Shown here: piece by piece, positions 45,354-54,038 of the stretch
How positions within the stretch are numbered: the first letter of the stretch is position 1
Layout: each line of letters starts with the position of its first letter
Assembly: GCF_001673535.1 (NCBI RefSeq)
Contig: NZ_LZLY01000089.1
Span: 1 to 64,000 of the forward strand
Direction of reading: 5' to 3'
Source of the DNA: Mycobacterium sp. 1081908.1
GTDB taxonomy: Bacteria; Actinomycetota; Actinomycetes; Mycobacteriales; Mycobacteriaceae
Length of the DNA stretch: 64,000 bases
The notes under the pieces: generated by a model
The model's database searches: none
The model's input: only the letters and a program-made list of their open reading frames with translations
What the model was told of the DNA's origin: nothing
Made by a program: the position numbers and the translations under genes

Positions 45354-46205
45354 GTGCTCATCGGGTTCCTGCTCGCGCTGGGTTGCTCGGTGTGCTACGG
45401 CACCGCCACGGTATTGCAGGCGGTGGCAACGCGGTCGGTGGAACCCGCCAGCAAGTCGGGCGTCGACGCGGTCCTGCTGATCCGGGCCGTCCGGCAGTGG
45501 CGCTATCTCGCCGGTATCGGCCTTGACGTGCTCGGTTTTCTGCTTCAGGTGGTGGCGCTGCGGTTGGTGCCGATCTACGTCGTCGCGGCGGCGCTGGCCG
45601 CGTCCATCGCGGTCACCGGGCTCGTGTCCGCGTGGGTGCTTTCGGCGCGGCTGTCGCGGACGGAGTGGACGGCGGTCGCGGTGGTGTGCGTGAGCCTCGT
45701 CGTGCTCGCATGCGCGGCCGGCCCGGGACACTTTCGTCGCGCACCGGCCGGACTGGGTTGGGCGCTGATCGGTGTGGTGGCCGCGATTTTTCTCATAGGC
45801 GCGGCGGCGGGCCGACTACACGATCGGGCGCGGGGGCTTGCGCTCGGACTTTGCGCCGGAAGCGGATTCGGTGTCGTCGAGATCGCCGTGCGGCTGATGG
45901 ATGTCGTGGACCCGACCAAAACCGCCTTCTACACGCAGCCGGCCCTCTACGCGGGCGCGGGCGGCGGGGTCGCGGGATTCCTGCTGCTGACCTCCGCCCT
46001 GCATCGCGGTTCGGTGACGACGACGGTGGCGGCCATGGTCGTCGGTGAAACGATCGCCCCCGCGATCGTGGGTGTCGTCTGGCTGGGCGACTCCGCCCGC
46101 GACGGCCTCGGCTGGCTGGTGATCGCGGGATTCGTTGTGGCGGTGTGCGGAACGCTGGTGTTGGCGCGGTTCGGCGAGGCGCCCACGCCCGCCGAGGCCG
46201 GCTGA
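45354..46205 (+). CDS. DMT/EamA-type membrane transporter
   Basis: Integral membrane protein of 283 residues with about nine to ten helices in two similar halves. The first starts [21 protein letters not shown]. It resembles drug/metabolite transporters and NIPA-like magnesium transporters. The loop [22 protein letters not shown] is typical of this actinobacterial subgroup. The GTG start lies 33 bases after the divergent SDR fragment start. The transported compound is unknown. Confidence 0.83.
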   Translation: MLIGFLLALGCSVCYGTATVLQAVATRSVEPASKSGVDAVLLIRAVRQWRYLAGIGLDVLGFLLQVVALRLVPIYVVAAALAASIAVTGLVSAWVLSARLSRTEWTAVAVVCVSLVVLACAAGPGHFRRAPAGLGWALIGVVAAIFLIGAAAGRLHDRARGLALGLCAGSGFGVVEIAVRLMDVVDPTKTAFYTQPALYAGAGGGVAGFLLLTSALHRGSVTTTVAAMVVGETIAPAIVGVVWLGDSARDGLGWLVIAGFVVAVCGTLVLARFGEAPTPAEAG

Positions 46206-46206
46206 G

Positions 46207-47784
46207 TCAGGGCGCCACGCGGTACGTGGTGCCGCGCGCGTCGCGTGTCCATAGCACCCCGCCCTGCGCGGTGACGCCGGCTGCGATCAGTTCCCGTTTG
46301 AGGATCTTGTTGGTGGCCGTCGCGGGCAGGTCGTCGTTGATGCGCACGTATCGGGGCCACGCCTTGGGCGACAGGTCGGGCTGCGAGGCGAGGAACTTCT
46401 CGAAATCGGCTGGGTCTAATGGGGTTTCGTCACGGAGGACCAGGGCCGCCATCACCTGGTCGCCGACCCGCTCGTCGGGCACGGCATAAACCGCGACCTG
46501 ACCGACCTGCGGCAGCCGTTCCAGGATCCGCTCGATCGGCGCCGCGGCCAAGTTCTCGCCGTCCACGCGCATCCAATCCGCGGTGCGCCCGGCCAAATAG
46601 ATCCAGCCGTCGCAGTCGCGGTAGGCCAGGTCGCCCGACCAGTACATGCCGTGCCGCATGCGCTCGGCCGTCGCGGACGGGTCGTTGTAGTAGCCGGTGA
46701 ACGGCCCCGCGCCCTGGGTGTTGACGAGCTCGCCGACCGCTTCGTCGAAGTTGGTCAGCGCGCCGTGCTCGTCGAACCGCGCGACCGCGCACTCCTGCAA
46801 CGTCTTCGGGTTGTAGATGCTGACCCCCGGGTAGGGCTTGCCGATCGAACCGGGCGGGGCGCCGTCCTCGCGCACGACGATCACCGCGAACTCGCTGGAG
46901 CCGAAGCTGTCGATGACCCGGCATCCGAAACGCCGTGCGAATTCGTCGATGTCGCGGTCGGTCGCCTCGTTGCCGAACGCGACGCGCAGGGAGGTGTCGG
47001 CGTCGTCGGGGCGTTCGGGGGTGGCCAGGATCAGCGCGAGCGGCTTGCCGACGTAGTTCACGTAGGTCACCCCGTAGCGGCGCACGTCGTCGACGAAGCG
47101 CGACGGCGAGAACTTGGCCGGCACCATCGTGGCGCCGCTTCCGACGGCGACCGCCCACCCGGCGGCGATGCCGTTGGAGTGAAACAGCGGCATGGACAGG
47201 TAGCAGACGTCGTCGGCCGTGACGTCGTACTGCCAGATCAGGCTGGTCCCGCACATGATCGCCATGCCGTGCGCGAATCGCACGGCCTTGGGGTCGCCGC
47301 TGGTGCCGGAGGTGAAGATCATCATCAGGGTGTCCGCGGCGGTGACCTCGCGGTGGGCAACGAGGGCCGGGGCCGCGGCCACCGCGTCGGCGTACCGCGT
47401 CGAGCCCACGTCGATGACTTGAATCCCGTTGAGCGCCAACCCGTCCAGCAGGCGCTGGTGTTCGTCGTCGACGAGCAGGATCTGGCAATCCGAGCGCCGG
47501 ACATCGGCGAGCAGCCCGGCGCCGCGCCGGGTGGTGTTGATCCCGCACAACACGTAGCCGCCCAGCGCGGCGGCCGCCATGGCGCGAAGCATCGCCGGCG
47601 AGTTGGTGAGCAGCGCACCGACGTGCAGCGGACGCGCCGGGTCGGCGAGGCCGATCAGCGCGGCCGCCTCCGCCTCGGCCTCGGCCAGGTGTTGGCGCCA
47701 GGTCCATGTCTGCTCGCCGTGGGCAACCGCGGGAGTGTCGTCGTTGCGGCGCTGCCGCAGCAGCTGCTGCACTGTCTCGGTCAT
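46207..47784 (-). CDS. FadD-type acyl-CoA ligase, last gene of the igr-like operon
   Basis: AMP-forming acyl-CoA synthetase of 525 residues, like mycobacterial FadD1/FadD17-type proteins. The P-loop is MIFTSGTSGDPKA (about 150-162), the adenine motif is DSFGSSEF, the Asp motif is YWSGDLAYRDCDGW, and the C-terminal catalytic Lys is in ATNKILKREL. The ATG overlaps the monooxygenase stop (ATGA). In the operon it probably activates the acid side chain before beta-oxidation by the dehydrogenases encoded upstream. Confidence 0.92.
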   Translation of the reverse strand: MTETVQQLLRQRRNDDTPAVAHGEQTWTWRQHLAEAEAEAAALIGLADPARPLHVGALLTNSPAMLRAMAAAALGGYVLCGINTTRRGAGLLADVRRSDCQILLVDDEHQRLLDGLALNGIQVIDVGSTRYADAVAAAPALVAHREVTAADTLMMIFTSGTSGDPKAVRFAHGMAIMCGTSLIWQYDVTADDVCYLSMPLFHSNGIAAGWAVAVGSGATMVPAKFSPSRFVDDVRRYGVTYVNYVGKPLALILATPERPDDADTSLRVAFGNEATDRDIDEFARRFGCRVIDSFGSSEFAVIVVREDGAPPGSIGKPYPGVSIYNPKTLQECAVARFDEHGALTNFDEAVGELVNTQGAGPFTGYYNDPSATAERMRHGMYWSGDLAYRDCDGWIYLAGRTADWMRVDGENLAAAPIERILERLPQVGQVAVYAVPDERVGDQVMAALVLRDETPLDPADFEKFLASQPDLSPKAWPRYVRINDDLPATATNKILKRELIAAGVTAQGGVLWTRDARGTTYRVAP

Positions 47785-49379
47785 CGCGTGGTCAGCACCA
47801 GCCCGGCGTAGTTCTTGGCCGCCACTGCGTCGCAATGGCGCCGGTAGTTGCCGAATCCCCCGGCGTAGGGCATGAATACGCGTTTCTTGCCCTCGATGTT
47901 GGCGCCCAGGTACCACGACGACGCGGCCCGGGGGAACAGGGTTTGGTCGGCGGCCCGCGCGACGTGGTGGGTCCATGCCTCGGCGGCGTCGCGGCGCGGC
48001 TCCACCTCGCTCAGGCCGAGGCGGCGGGCCGTCAGCACCAGCTCGATCACCCAGTCGATCTGCACCTCGGCGTGCAGCACCATGTTGGCCAGCACCGACG
48101 GGCTGCCCGGCCCGCTGATGGTGAACAGGTTGGGCAGGCCCGGCACCATCAGGCCGAGAAACGTCAGCGGTCCGTCGGCCCAGACGTCGCGCAACCGCAC
48201 GCCCCGGGGACCGCGGGGGTCTATCCGGGTCAGCGCTCCGGTCAGCGCGTCGAAGCCGGTCGCAAAGACCAGCACGTCACACGGGTAGGTCGCTTCGCTG
48301 GTTCGCACGCCCTCGGGGGTGATGGAGTCGATGGGCTCGCGGCGCAGGTTCACCAGCCGGACGTTGTCACGGTTGAACGTCGCGTAATAGCCTGCGTCGG
48401 TGCAGATCCGCTTGGTCCCGATGGGATGGTCGACCGGGATGAGATCGGCGGCGACGACGGGATCGTGCACGATTTCCCGGATGCGTTCCTCGGCGAATTC
48501 CCTCGCGATGTCGTTGGCCGCCGGGTCGCTGTTCTGGTCGGGGAAGGTCTTGGCGAACAGCACGCCGCCCTCGCGCCAGCGCCGCCACAGGGCGTCGACG
48601 CGCTCGTGCGGTTCGGTGTCGACCGCCTTCTTGTGGTAGGTGCCGTGCGGCGTACCCGCCGACGCGTAGGCCGAGAGCCGGCGGCGCTCCGGGTAGTCCT
48701 CCCGGATCCGCTGCTGTTCCTCGGGAGACCACGGGCGGTTGGGCATTGGGATGCTGTAGTTGGCCGAGCGCTGGAACACCACCAGCCGCTCGGCCTCGGC
48801 CGCGATGAGCGGAACCGCTTGAATGCCGGACGAACCCGTGCCGATCAGCCCCACCCATTTGCCGCGCAGGTCTGGATCCTCGCTCGGCCACTCGGCGGTG
48901 AAGTAGACGTCGCCGGCGAAGTCGTCGACGCCGGGGATGTCGGGGCGGTTCACCGCGGACAGGCAGCCGGTCGCGCAGAGCAGAAACCGCGCCGCGTGCG
49001 CCTGACCATCGGCGGTGCTCACGTGCCAGCGGCCGTCCTCCTCGTCGAAGTCGGCGCCAACCACGTCGACGCCGAACCGGTAATGGCGGCGCAGGTCGAA
49101 CCGGTCCGCCACGTGGCGTAGGTACGCCAGGATCTCTGGCTGCGCGGCGAAGCGTTCGGTCCAGGTCCAGCTCTGCTGCAGCTCCTCGTCGAATGAGTAT
49201 GAGTAGTCGACGCTTTCGACGTCGCACCGCGCGCCCGGGTAGCGGTTCCAGTACCAGGTGCCGCCCACGTCGGCAGCCGCCTCGATGCCGAGCACCGACA
49301 GGCCCGCTAAGGCCGCCCGGTGCACGGCATACAGGCCGGCGAACCCCGCGCCGATGACGATGACGTCGGAATCGGTCAT
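47781..49379 (-). CDS. Baeyer-Villiger-type flavin monooxygenase with altered fingerprint
   Basis: Class B flavoprotein monooxygenase of 532 residues. The FAD motif is GAGFAG (10-15). GGTWYWNRYPGARCD (39-53) is characteristic of BVMOs. The NADPH motif is GTGSSG (180-185). The BVMO fingerprint FxGxxxHxxxWP appears at 154-165 as FAGDVYFTAEWP, with Phe160 in place of His. The ATG overlaps the esterase stop. It could convert a ketone to an ester that the adjacent esterase then cleaves, a common oxygenase-hydrolase pairing. The His change makes canonical activity uncertain. Confidence 0.9.
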   Translation of the reverse strand: MTDSDVIVIGAGFAGLYAVHRAALAGLSVLGIEAAADVGGTWYWNRYPGARCDVESVDYSYSFDEELQQSWTWTERFAAQPEILAYLRHVADRFDLRRHYRFGVDVVGADFDEEDGRWHVSTADGQAHAARFLLCATGCLSAVNRPDIPGVDDFAGDVYFTAEWPSEDPDLRGKWVGLIGTGSSGIQAVPLIAAEAERLVVFQRSANYSIPMPNRPWSPEEQQRIREDYPERRRLSAYASAGTPHGTYHKKAVDTEPHERVDALWRRWREGGVLFAKTFPDQNSDPAANDIAREFAEERIREIVHDPVVAADLIPVDHPIGTKRICTDAGYYATFNRDNVRLVNLRREPIDSITPEGVRTSEATYPCDVLVFATGFDALTGALTRIDPRGPRGVRLRDVWADGPLTFLGLMVPGLPNLFTISGPGSPSVLANMVLHAEVQIDWVIELVLTARRLGLSEVEPRRDAAEAWTHHVARAADQTLFPRAASSWYLGANIEGKKRVFMPYAGGFGNYRRHCDAVAAKNYAGLVLTTR

Positions 49380-50368
49380 GTCGACTCGCAAAGGCTCGAC
49401 AGCAGCAGCCCGCGCAGGTCGGCGCATATCATTTCGCGCGCCGAGGCCGCCGGCGGAAAGGACTGAATCGACATGAACCCGTGGAACAATCCGGGGAAAT
49501 CGCGATGCACGACCGGTACCCCGGCGCCGCGCAGGCGGTGCGCGTAGTCGCATCCCTCGCTGTGCAGCGGGTCCAGCCCCGCGGTCGCGATCACCGCGGG
49601 CGGCAGGTCCTTGTGAGAATCCGCCCGTGCCGGCGCCACCAGGTAGGGCGGGTCGACGAGCCTGTCGGCGCCGAGGTATTGCCGCCAATACCACTGCATC
49701 GCGGCCCGGGTGTTGAAGTATCCGGTGCCGTAGCGGTGATAGCTGTCCGTTTCGAACGACGGGTCGATGGCCGGGTAGAGCAACACCTGGGCGGCCGGGC
49801 GGGCGACCCCCCGTTCGCGGCACAGGATCGCGGTGACGGCCGCGAGATTCCCGCCGGCGCTGTCGCCGGCGACGGCCGTTCGCGCCGGGTCGATGCCAAG
49901 CCCGGCCGCGTGTTCGATCACCCAGCAGAACGCCGCGAAAGCGTCGAGCGCCGCGGCGGGCGCGGGGTGCTCGGGGGCCAGGCGGTAGCCGACCGACACG
50001 ACGACGGCCTGGCTGCCGCGGGCGAGGGCGCGACAGAAGCCGTCGTGAGATTCGATGTCGCAGAACACGAATCCGCCGCCGTGGTAGAAGACGATCCCCG
50101 GGCGCCGGGCCGACGGCTCACCGTGCGGGTGGTAGATCCGCGCCGGGATGGCGCCCGCGGGGCCCGGGATCGCGTGGTCGATGGTGTCGCGGACGTCCCC
50201 GACGTTGTCGACCGGCACCCGTCGTTCGGCCACGGCGGCGCGCGCCTGCGCTCCGGTCATCGTCTCGACGCGGGGGAATCCGGCGTTCAGTTCGCCCAAC
50301 ATCGCCCGCACGACACCGTCGATGGGGTCGTCCATGTGGGCCTCCGCCCGCACCGGCGCGCCGGTCAT
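49376..50368 (-). CDS. HSL-family alpha/beta esterase
   Basis: Hormone-sensitive-lipase-type carboxylesterase of 330 residues. The oxyanion motif is HGGG (96-99), the nucleophile is GDSAGG with Ser170, the acid lies in GLDPLHSEG, and the His in LFHGFMS. No signal peptide. The start (ATGA with the DUF35 stop) and end (ATGA with the monooxygenase start) both overlap neighbours. It is the likely hydrolase for an ester or lactone formed by the Baeyer-Villiger enzyme. Confidence 0.9.
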   Translation of the reverse strand: MTGAPVRAEAHMDDPIDGVVRAMLGELNAGFPRVETMTGAQARAAVAERRVPVDNVGDVRDTIDHAIPGPAGAIPARIYHPHGEPSARRPGIVFYHGGGFVFCDIESHDGFCRALARGSQAVVVSVGYRLAPEHPAPAAALDAFAAFCWVIEHAAGLGIDPARTAVAGDSAGGNLAAVTAILCRERGVARPAAQVLLYPAIDPSFETDSYHRYGTGYFNTRAAMQWYWRQYLGADRLVDPPYLVAPARADSHKDLPPAVIATAGLDPLHSEGCDYAHRLRGAGVPVVHRDFPGLFHGFMSIQSFPPAASAREMICADLRGLLLSSLCEST

Positions 50369-50769
50369 GCCGGCCGGTATTTCAGCAGGGTCATTCCGCT
50401 GTCAAGATCGTAGAACACGGGCGTGACCCGCATCCCGATCCGAATGTCGCCCGGGTCGACGTCCACCAGCTCGGTGCTGATCCTCGGCCCGGCGTCCCAC
50501 TGGACCACCGCGGGCAGCTGCGGCACCGCGTCCGCCCAGGGCGGGCCGGTGGGCCGGCGCGCCACGGTGAACGTGTACAGCGTTCCCGCGCCGTCGATTT
50601 CGCGCCACTCCAGGTCGTCGGCGAGCGACCCGGGAGCCAGGGTGCGCGGGTAGAAGACGTGGCGTCGCAGCGAGGGCGAGTACTGCACCAGGATCCGGTG
50701 CTGCGCCAGGGCGTCCCAGAAGGGGCGGGAGACCGGCGTGGGCTCGGGCACGGGGTATTCGGCGGTCAC
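50365..50769 (-). CDS. DUF35 OB-fold protein without zinc-ribbon cysteines
   Basis: Acyl-CoA-associated OB-fold protein of 134 residues. The N-terminal helix (SRPFWDALAQHRILVQY) and C-terminal OB fold (LYTFTVARRPTGPPW, IRIGMRVTPVFYDL) are clear. The usual rubredoxin-like zinc pairs (CxxC) are absent; the site reads QYSPSLRRHVFYPR. In cholesterol catabolism a DUF35 domain (in ChsH2) docks with the aldolase Ltp2. Here the DUF35 gene starts one base after the thiolase-type gene, so the two probably form the same kind of complex. Confidence 0.87.
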   Translation of the reverse strand: MTAEYPVPEPTPVSRPFWDALAQHRILVQYSPSLRRHVFYPRTLAPGSLADDLEWREIDGAGTLYTFTVARRPTGPPWADAVPQLPAVVQWDAGPRISTELVDVDPGDIRIGMRVTPVFYDLDSGMTLLKYRPA

Positions 50770-50770
50770 G

Positions 50771-51973
50771 CTAGTCCCCCCGGATCAGCAGCGCGACCTG
50801 CTCGCTCATGATCCCGCCGTTGCCGGTGATGAACCCGACGTCGCAGTCGGGCACCTGCGCGTCGCCGGCCCGGCCCATCACCTGGCGCGCGCCGTCGACG
50901 ACGTGGTGCATGCCGCCGGCCATCCCGGCCTGGCCGAAGGACAGTTGACCGCCCGCGGTGTTGAGCGGAAAGTCGCCGCGGTAGGTCAGATCGCGGTCGG
51001 TAATCCAGGACATGCCTTGGCCTTTGGCGCAGAACCCCGCGTCCTCCAGGCTCATCAGCACGGTGATGGTGTAGCAGTCGTAGATCGACGCAACGTCCAC
51101 ATCGGATCGGCTCAGCCCCGCCATCGCGAACGCCGTGTCGGCGGCGCGCGCGATGGGCGTGCGCAGCAGGTCATCGGCGTAGGTCGGGGTCTTGAATGCG
51201 ATGTGCTCGCCGAATCCCGTGATCCACACCGGGCGGTGTCGGCTTCGCCGCGCGAGGTCGGCGTTGGCGACGAGGACGCCCGCTCCCCCGTGCACCCGCA
51301 TCACGGTCTCGAGCATGTGGATGGGATCGGCGATCATCGGGCTGGAGAGAACGTCGTCCACCGTGATCGGGGTCCCGTGGAACACCGCGCCCGGATGCGC
51401 GCACGCGTTGGCGCGCTGGTCGACCGCGATCTTCGCGACGGCGGCGGCGTCATAGCCGAATTCGGCCGCGTAGCGCTGGGCGATCTGCGCGTAGGGGGCG
51501 TTCTGGCCGACGTTGCCGTAGGGAATCTCGAACTCGGCTTGTGGCGATCCGTAGGAGTTCGACGACGCCCCATACCAATTCGGCGCGGGCGGCGGGCGCC
51601 GTTCGGATTGCGGCACGGAGGCCGATCCCGGGACGACCGCCAGCGCCGCGTCGCAGATGCCGAGCTCGACGGCGGCCGCCGCGCGCCACACCATCCCCGC
51701 CGATGTGGCACCGCCCAGATCCACTCGCTCCCCGAAATCCAACGGCATGCCGAGGTATTCGCACAGCGTGGCCGGCGCGAACATGGCCGATTCGGCCACA
51801 CCGTGGGTGAGCAGGCCGTTGACGCATGCCGGGTCGACGCCGGCGTCCTCGATGACCAGCTTCGCCAACAACGCGTACTGGTCGAGGGTGAACTGTGGCG
51901 GCCCGCTCGGACGCTTTTCGGCGGGCAGCTCGGCGATCCCGATGATCGCCGCCTCGCCGCGCAGGCCCGTCAC
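50771..51973 (-). CDS. SCP-x/Ltp-type thiolase-fold protein (candidate retro-aldolase)
   Basis: Thiolase-superfamily lipid-transfer-type protein of 400 residues. It has IIGIAELPAEKRPSG, GVAESAMFAPATL, DLGGATSAGMVWRAA, IYDCYTITVLMSLEDAGFC and LNTAGGQLSFGQAGMAGGMHH. At the position of the thiolase acyl-accepting Cys the text reads GGATSAG, so normal thiolysis is unlikely. This is true also of Ltp2-type aldolases. The GTG at 51973 overlaps the MaoC stop. With the DUF35 partner it would cleave a beta-hydroxyacyl-CoA side chain. Confidence 0.88.
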   Translation of the reverse strand: MTGLRGEAAIIGIAELPAEKRPSGPPQFTLDQYALLAKLVIEDAGVDPACVNGLLTHGVAESAMFAPATLCEYLGMPLDFGERVDLGGATSAGMVWRAAAAVELGICDAALAVVPGSASVPQSERRPPPAPNWYGASSNSYGSPQAEFEIPYGNVGQNAPYAQIAQRYAAEFGYDAAAVAKIAVDQRANACAHPGAVFHGTPITVDDVLSSPMIADPIHMLETVMRVHGGAGVLVANADLARRSRHRPVWITGFGEHIAFKTPTYADDLLRTPIARAADTAFAMAGLSRSDVDVASIYDCYTITVLMSLEDAGFCAKGQGMSWITDRDLTYRGDFPLNTAGGQLSFGQAGMAGGMHHVVDGARQVMGRAGDAQVPDCDVGFITGNGGIMSEQVALLIRGD

Positions 51974-52416
51974 GGCCGCGTTCCGCGTCGGGGCAGCTCG
52001 ACGGTCGCCGTGCCTGGCATCAGCACGGTGTCGTCGCGGCGCCCGGCGATCTCGAGATCCAGGAGCCCCGCGCCGTTCTCGGTGAGCCGCTTGCCCGTGA
52101 CCTCCCCGCCGAAGCTGAGCGGTTGGCCGGGGTATGCGACGGCCCGGTTCTGCACCGAGAAGGACACCAGCCGGCCGCGTCCGCCGATCCAGTCGCCGAT
52201 CGCGCGGGCCAGCAGCGCGGCCTGCAACGGGCCGTGGACGAGCACGTCGTCGTAGCCCTCGACCGTGCGGGCCCACTCCTTGTCGTAGTGGATGCGGTGG
52301 CCGTTGTACGTGGACGCGCTGAAGAAGAAGAGCTGCGTCTCGTCGACGGTGACGGTCAGGGTGGGCATCCGGTCGCCCACCGCGACGTCCTCGTAGAACA
52401 CCTGCCGGCCTTCCAT
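51970..52416 (-). CDS. MaoC-like hotdog hydratase (catalytic half)
   Basis: Single hotdog-domain protein of 148 residues. The hydratase motif is TYNGHRIHYDKEWAR (36-50), followed by DVLVHGPLQAALLARA. This is the 2-enoyl-CoA hydratase pattern with His43 as probable catalytic residue. In the igr operon ChsH1 has the same size and pairs with a second hotdog domain. Here the pair is the gene immediately upstream at 52424, seven bases away. Confidence 0.88.
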   Translation of the reverse strand: MEGRQVFYEDVAVGDRMPTLTVTVDETQLFFFSASTYNGHRIHYDKEWARTVEGYDDVLVHGPLQAALLARAIGDWIGGRGRLVSFSVQNRAVAYPGQPLSFGGEVTGKRLTENGAGLLDLEIAGRRDDTVLMPGTATVELPRRGTRP

Positions 52417-52423
52417 GGCGCTC

Positions 52424-52924
52424 CTAGGGTCGCGCGATCATCGACGTCGACGCTTCGGCGACGAGGTCGCCGTGCTGGTTGCGGTACACGGTGTGCCAGG
52501 TGACCAGCACGAATCTTCCCGAGCGGCCCTGCTTTTCGACGATGGACTCGATCGTTCGCGTCATCTCGATCTCGTCGCGGTGGTAGGCGGGCAGGTGGAA
52601 GGTGAAGCTCTCGCCGCCGGCCATCCGTTTGGGGGCCCGCGGAAACGCGAGGCTGCCCGAGGCCGCGCCGGAGGATCCGTCGGGGCGCAGCCCGTCCAAC
52701 CTGGTGACACCGAGGACCGCGTATTGAAGGAACAGCGGGGGGCAGACGATGTCGCGAAAACCGTTGGCCCGGGCGTACTCCGGATCGAACCACAACGGGT
52801 TGTGGTCGCCGATCGCGGCCGCCCAGCGCTGCCAGTCGCGCCGGTTCACCTCGCCGGTGGCGGACGCGGCGACGGTCCCCACGCGCGACGCCGACTCGGC
52901 GTCGATCAAGGTGTCCTCAGTCAT
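52424..52924 (-). CDS. MaoC-N-type hotdog protein (structural half)
   Basis: Hotdog protein of 166 residues with the FAS1-type MaoC N-domain pattern: VNRRDWQRWAAAIGDHNPLW, then FDPEYARANGFRDIVCPP. The catalytic His is replaced by Trp in NPLWFD, so it is probably a noncatalytic partner that completes the substrate tunnel with the next MaoC gene. The ATG at 52924 overlaps the acyl-CoA dehydrogenase stop by eight bases. It corresponds to the MaoC part of ChsH2. Confidence 0.87.
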   Translation of the reverse strand: MTEDTLIDAESASRVGTVAASATGEVNRRDWQRWAAAIGDHNPLWFDPEYARANGFRDIVCPPLFLQYAVLGVTRLDGLRPDGSSGAASGSLAFPRAPKRMAGGESFTFHLPAYHRDEIEMTRTIESIVEKQGRSGRFVLVTWHTVYRNQHGDLVAEASTSMIARP

Positions 52925-54038
52925 CGGCGTCCGCCTCCAGGGTCGCTTCCAGCCAGGCCGCGGCGACGTCGGCCCCGCCGCCGAGCGTGGAGCCCAGCCG
53001 CGCCCGTTCGCTCCACAGGTGCAGGTCGGTTTCGGTGACATAGCCCATGCCGCCGTGCAATTGGTGGGCGTCCAGGGTGATCAGCCGGGCCGCGGTGGCG
53101 GCGTGCATGCGTGCGATCGCGGTTTGCCGGGTGGCCACGTGACCGCGCGCCAGCCAGAAGACCGCGGCGTGCGCGGCCAGGCGCGCCGCGGCAAGGGCGA
53201 TGTGCATGTTGGCGATCAGGTGCTGGGCCGCCTGGAACGACGCGATCGGGCGGCCGAACTGGTGACGCAGCTTGGTGTATTCGACCGTGCGATCCAGCAC
53301 GGCCTGCCCGACCCCGACCAGGTCGAGGGATCCCAGCGCCACCGCGGTGTTGGCGACGCGCCGCAGACCCCGCCGGTCGACGTCGCCGAGCAGCGCGCCG
53401 GCATCGACGGCCACGCCGTCGAAGCGCACCGTGCACGCCCGGTGCCCGCCGGCCATGGCGAGCGGGCCGACGGTCAGGCCGCTCGCGTGCGCGTCGGCGA
53501 CGAAGGCCAGCATGCGCCCGCCGGCCGCGGCCGACACCACGACGACGTCGGCGAGGTCGGCGTCGGGGACGTAGTCCACCGTGCCGGTGAGCCGCCAGCC
53601 GCCGCTCGAGTCGGGTTCGGCGCCGAGCACCGGCGCGGTGGCGGCGGCGTCGCGCGCATTCCACAACGCGGTGGTGCCGCGAAGGCTGCCGTTCGTCAGC
53701 CGCGGCAGCCACTCGGCCTTGGCGCGTTGCGGCCCAAGCTGATCGATCGCCACCACGGCCCCGATCGTGCTGTGCGCCGTCGTCGGGCACAGAGCGCGTC
53801 CGGCCTCGGTGTAGAAGACGGCGAGATCTTCGACGGAGCCCCCGGAGCCGCCGTGCTCCTGGGCGACGGCCAGCCCGAAGACGCCGGCGTCGGCCAACGC
53901 CTTCCACAGCGCGGGGGTGCTCCGGTCCGCGCCGGGTTCGTTCAGGCCGCGCACCAGGCCGATCGGGCTCTCCGCCGACAGCAGCGCGCGCAACGTCGCG
54001 GCGAACTCACGCCGCTCGGCGGTCGGCCTAACGTCCAT
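52917..54038 (-). CDS. Acyl-CoA dehydrogenase subunit (FadE28-like, divergent)
   Basis: Acyl-CoA dehydrogenase-fold protein of 373 residues. It includes GLAVAQEHGGSGGSVEDLAV, YTKLRHQFGRPIASFQAAQH (about 258-277), and QLHGGMGYVTETDLHLW near the end. The C-terminal catalytic-Glu region reads GSTLGGGADV, so the usual base is missing. In ChsE1-ChsE2 (FadE28-FadE29) two different subunits form one active heterotetramer. This gene and the next, overlapping by 11 bases, are likely such a pair. Confidence 0.88.
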   Translation of the reverse strand: MDVRPTAERREFAATLRALLSAESPIGLVRGLNEPGADRSTPALWKALADAGVFGLAVAQEHGGSGGSVEDLAVFYTEAGRALCPTTAHSTIGAVVAIDQLGPQRAKAEWLPRLTNGSLRGTTALWNARDAAATAPVLGAEPDSSGGWRLTGTVDYVPDADLADVVVVSAAAGGRMLAFVADAHASGLTVGPLAMAGGHRACTVRFDGVAVDAGALLGDVDRRGLRRVANTAVALGSLDLVGVGQAVLDRTVEYTKLRHQFGRPIASFQAAQHLIANMHIALAAARLAAHAAVFWLARGHVATRQTAIARMHAATAARLITLDAHQLHGGMGYVTETDLHLWSERARLGSTLGGGADVAAAWLEATLEADADD

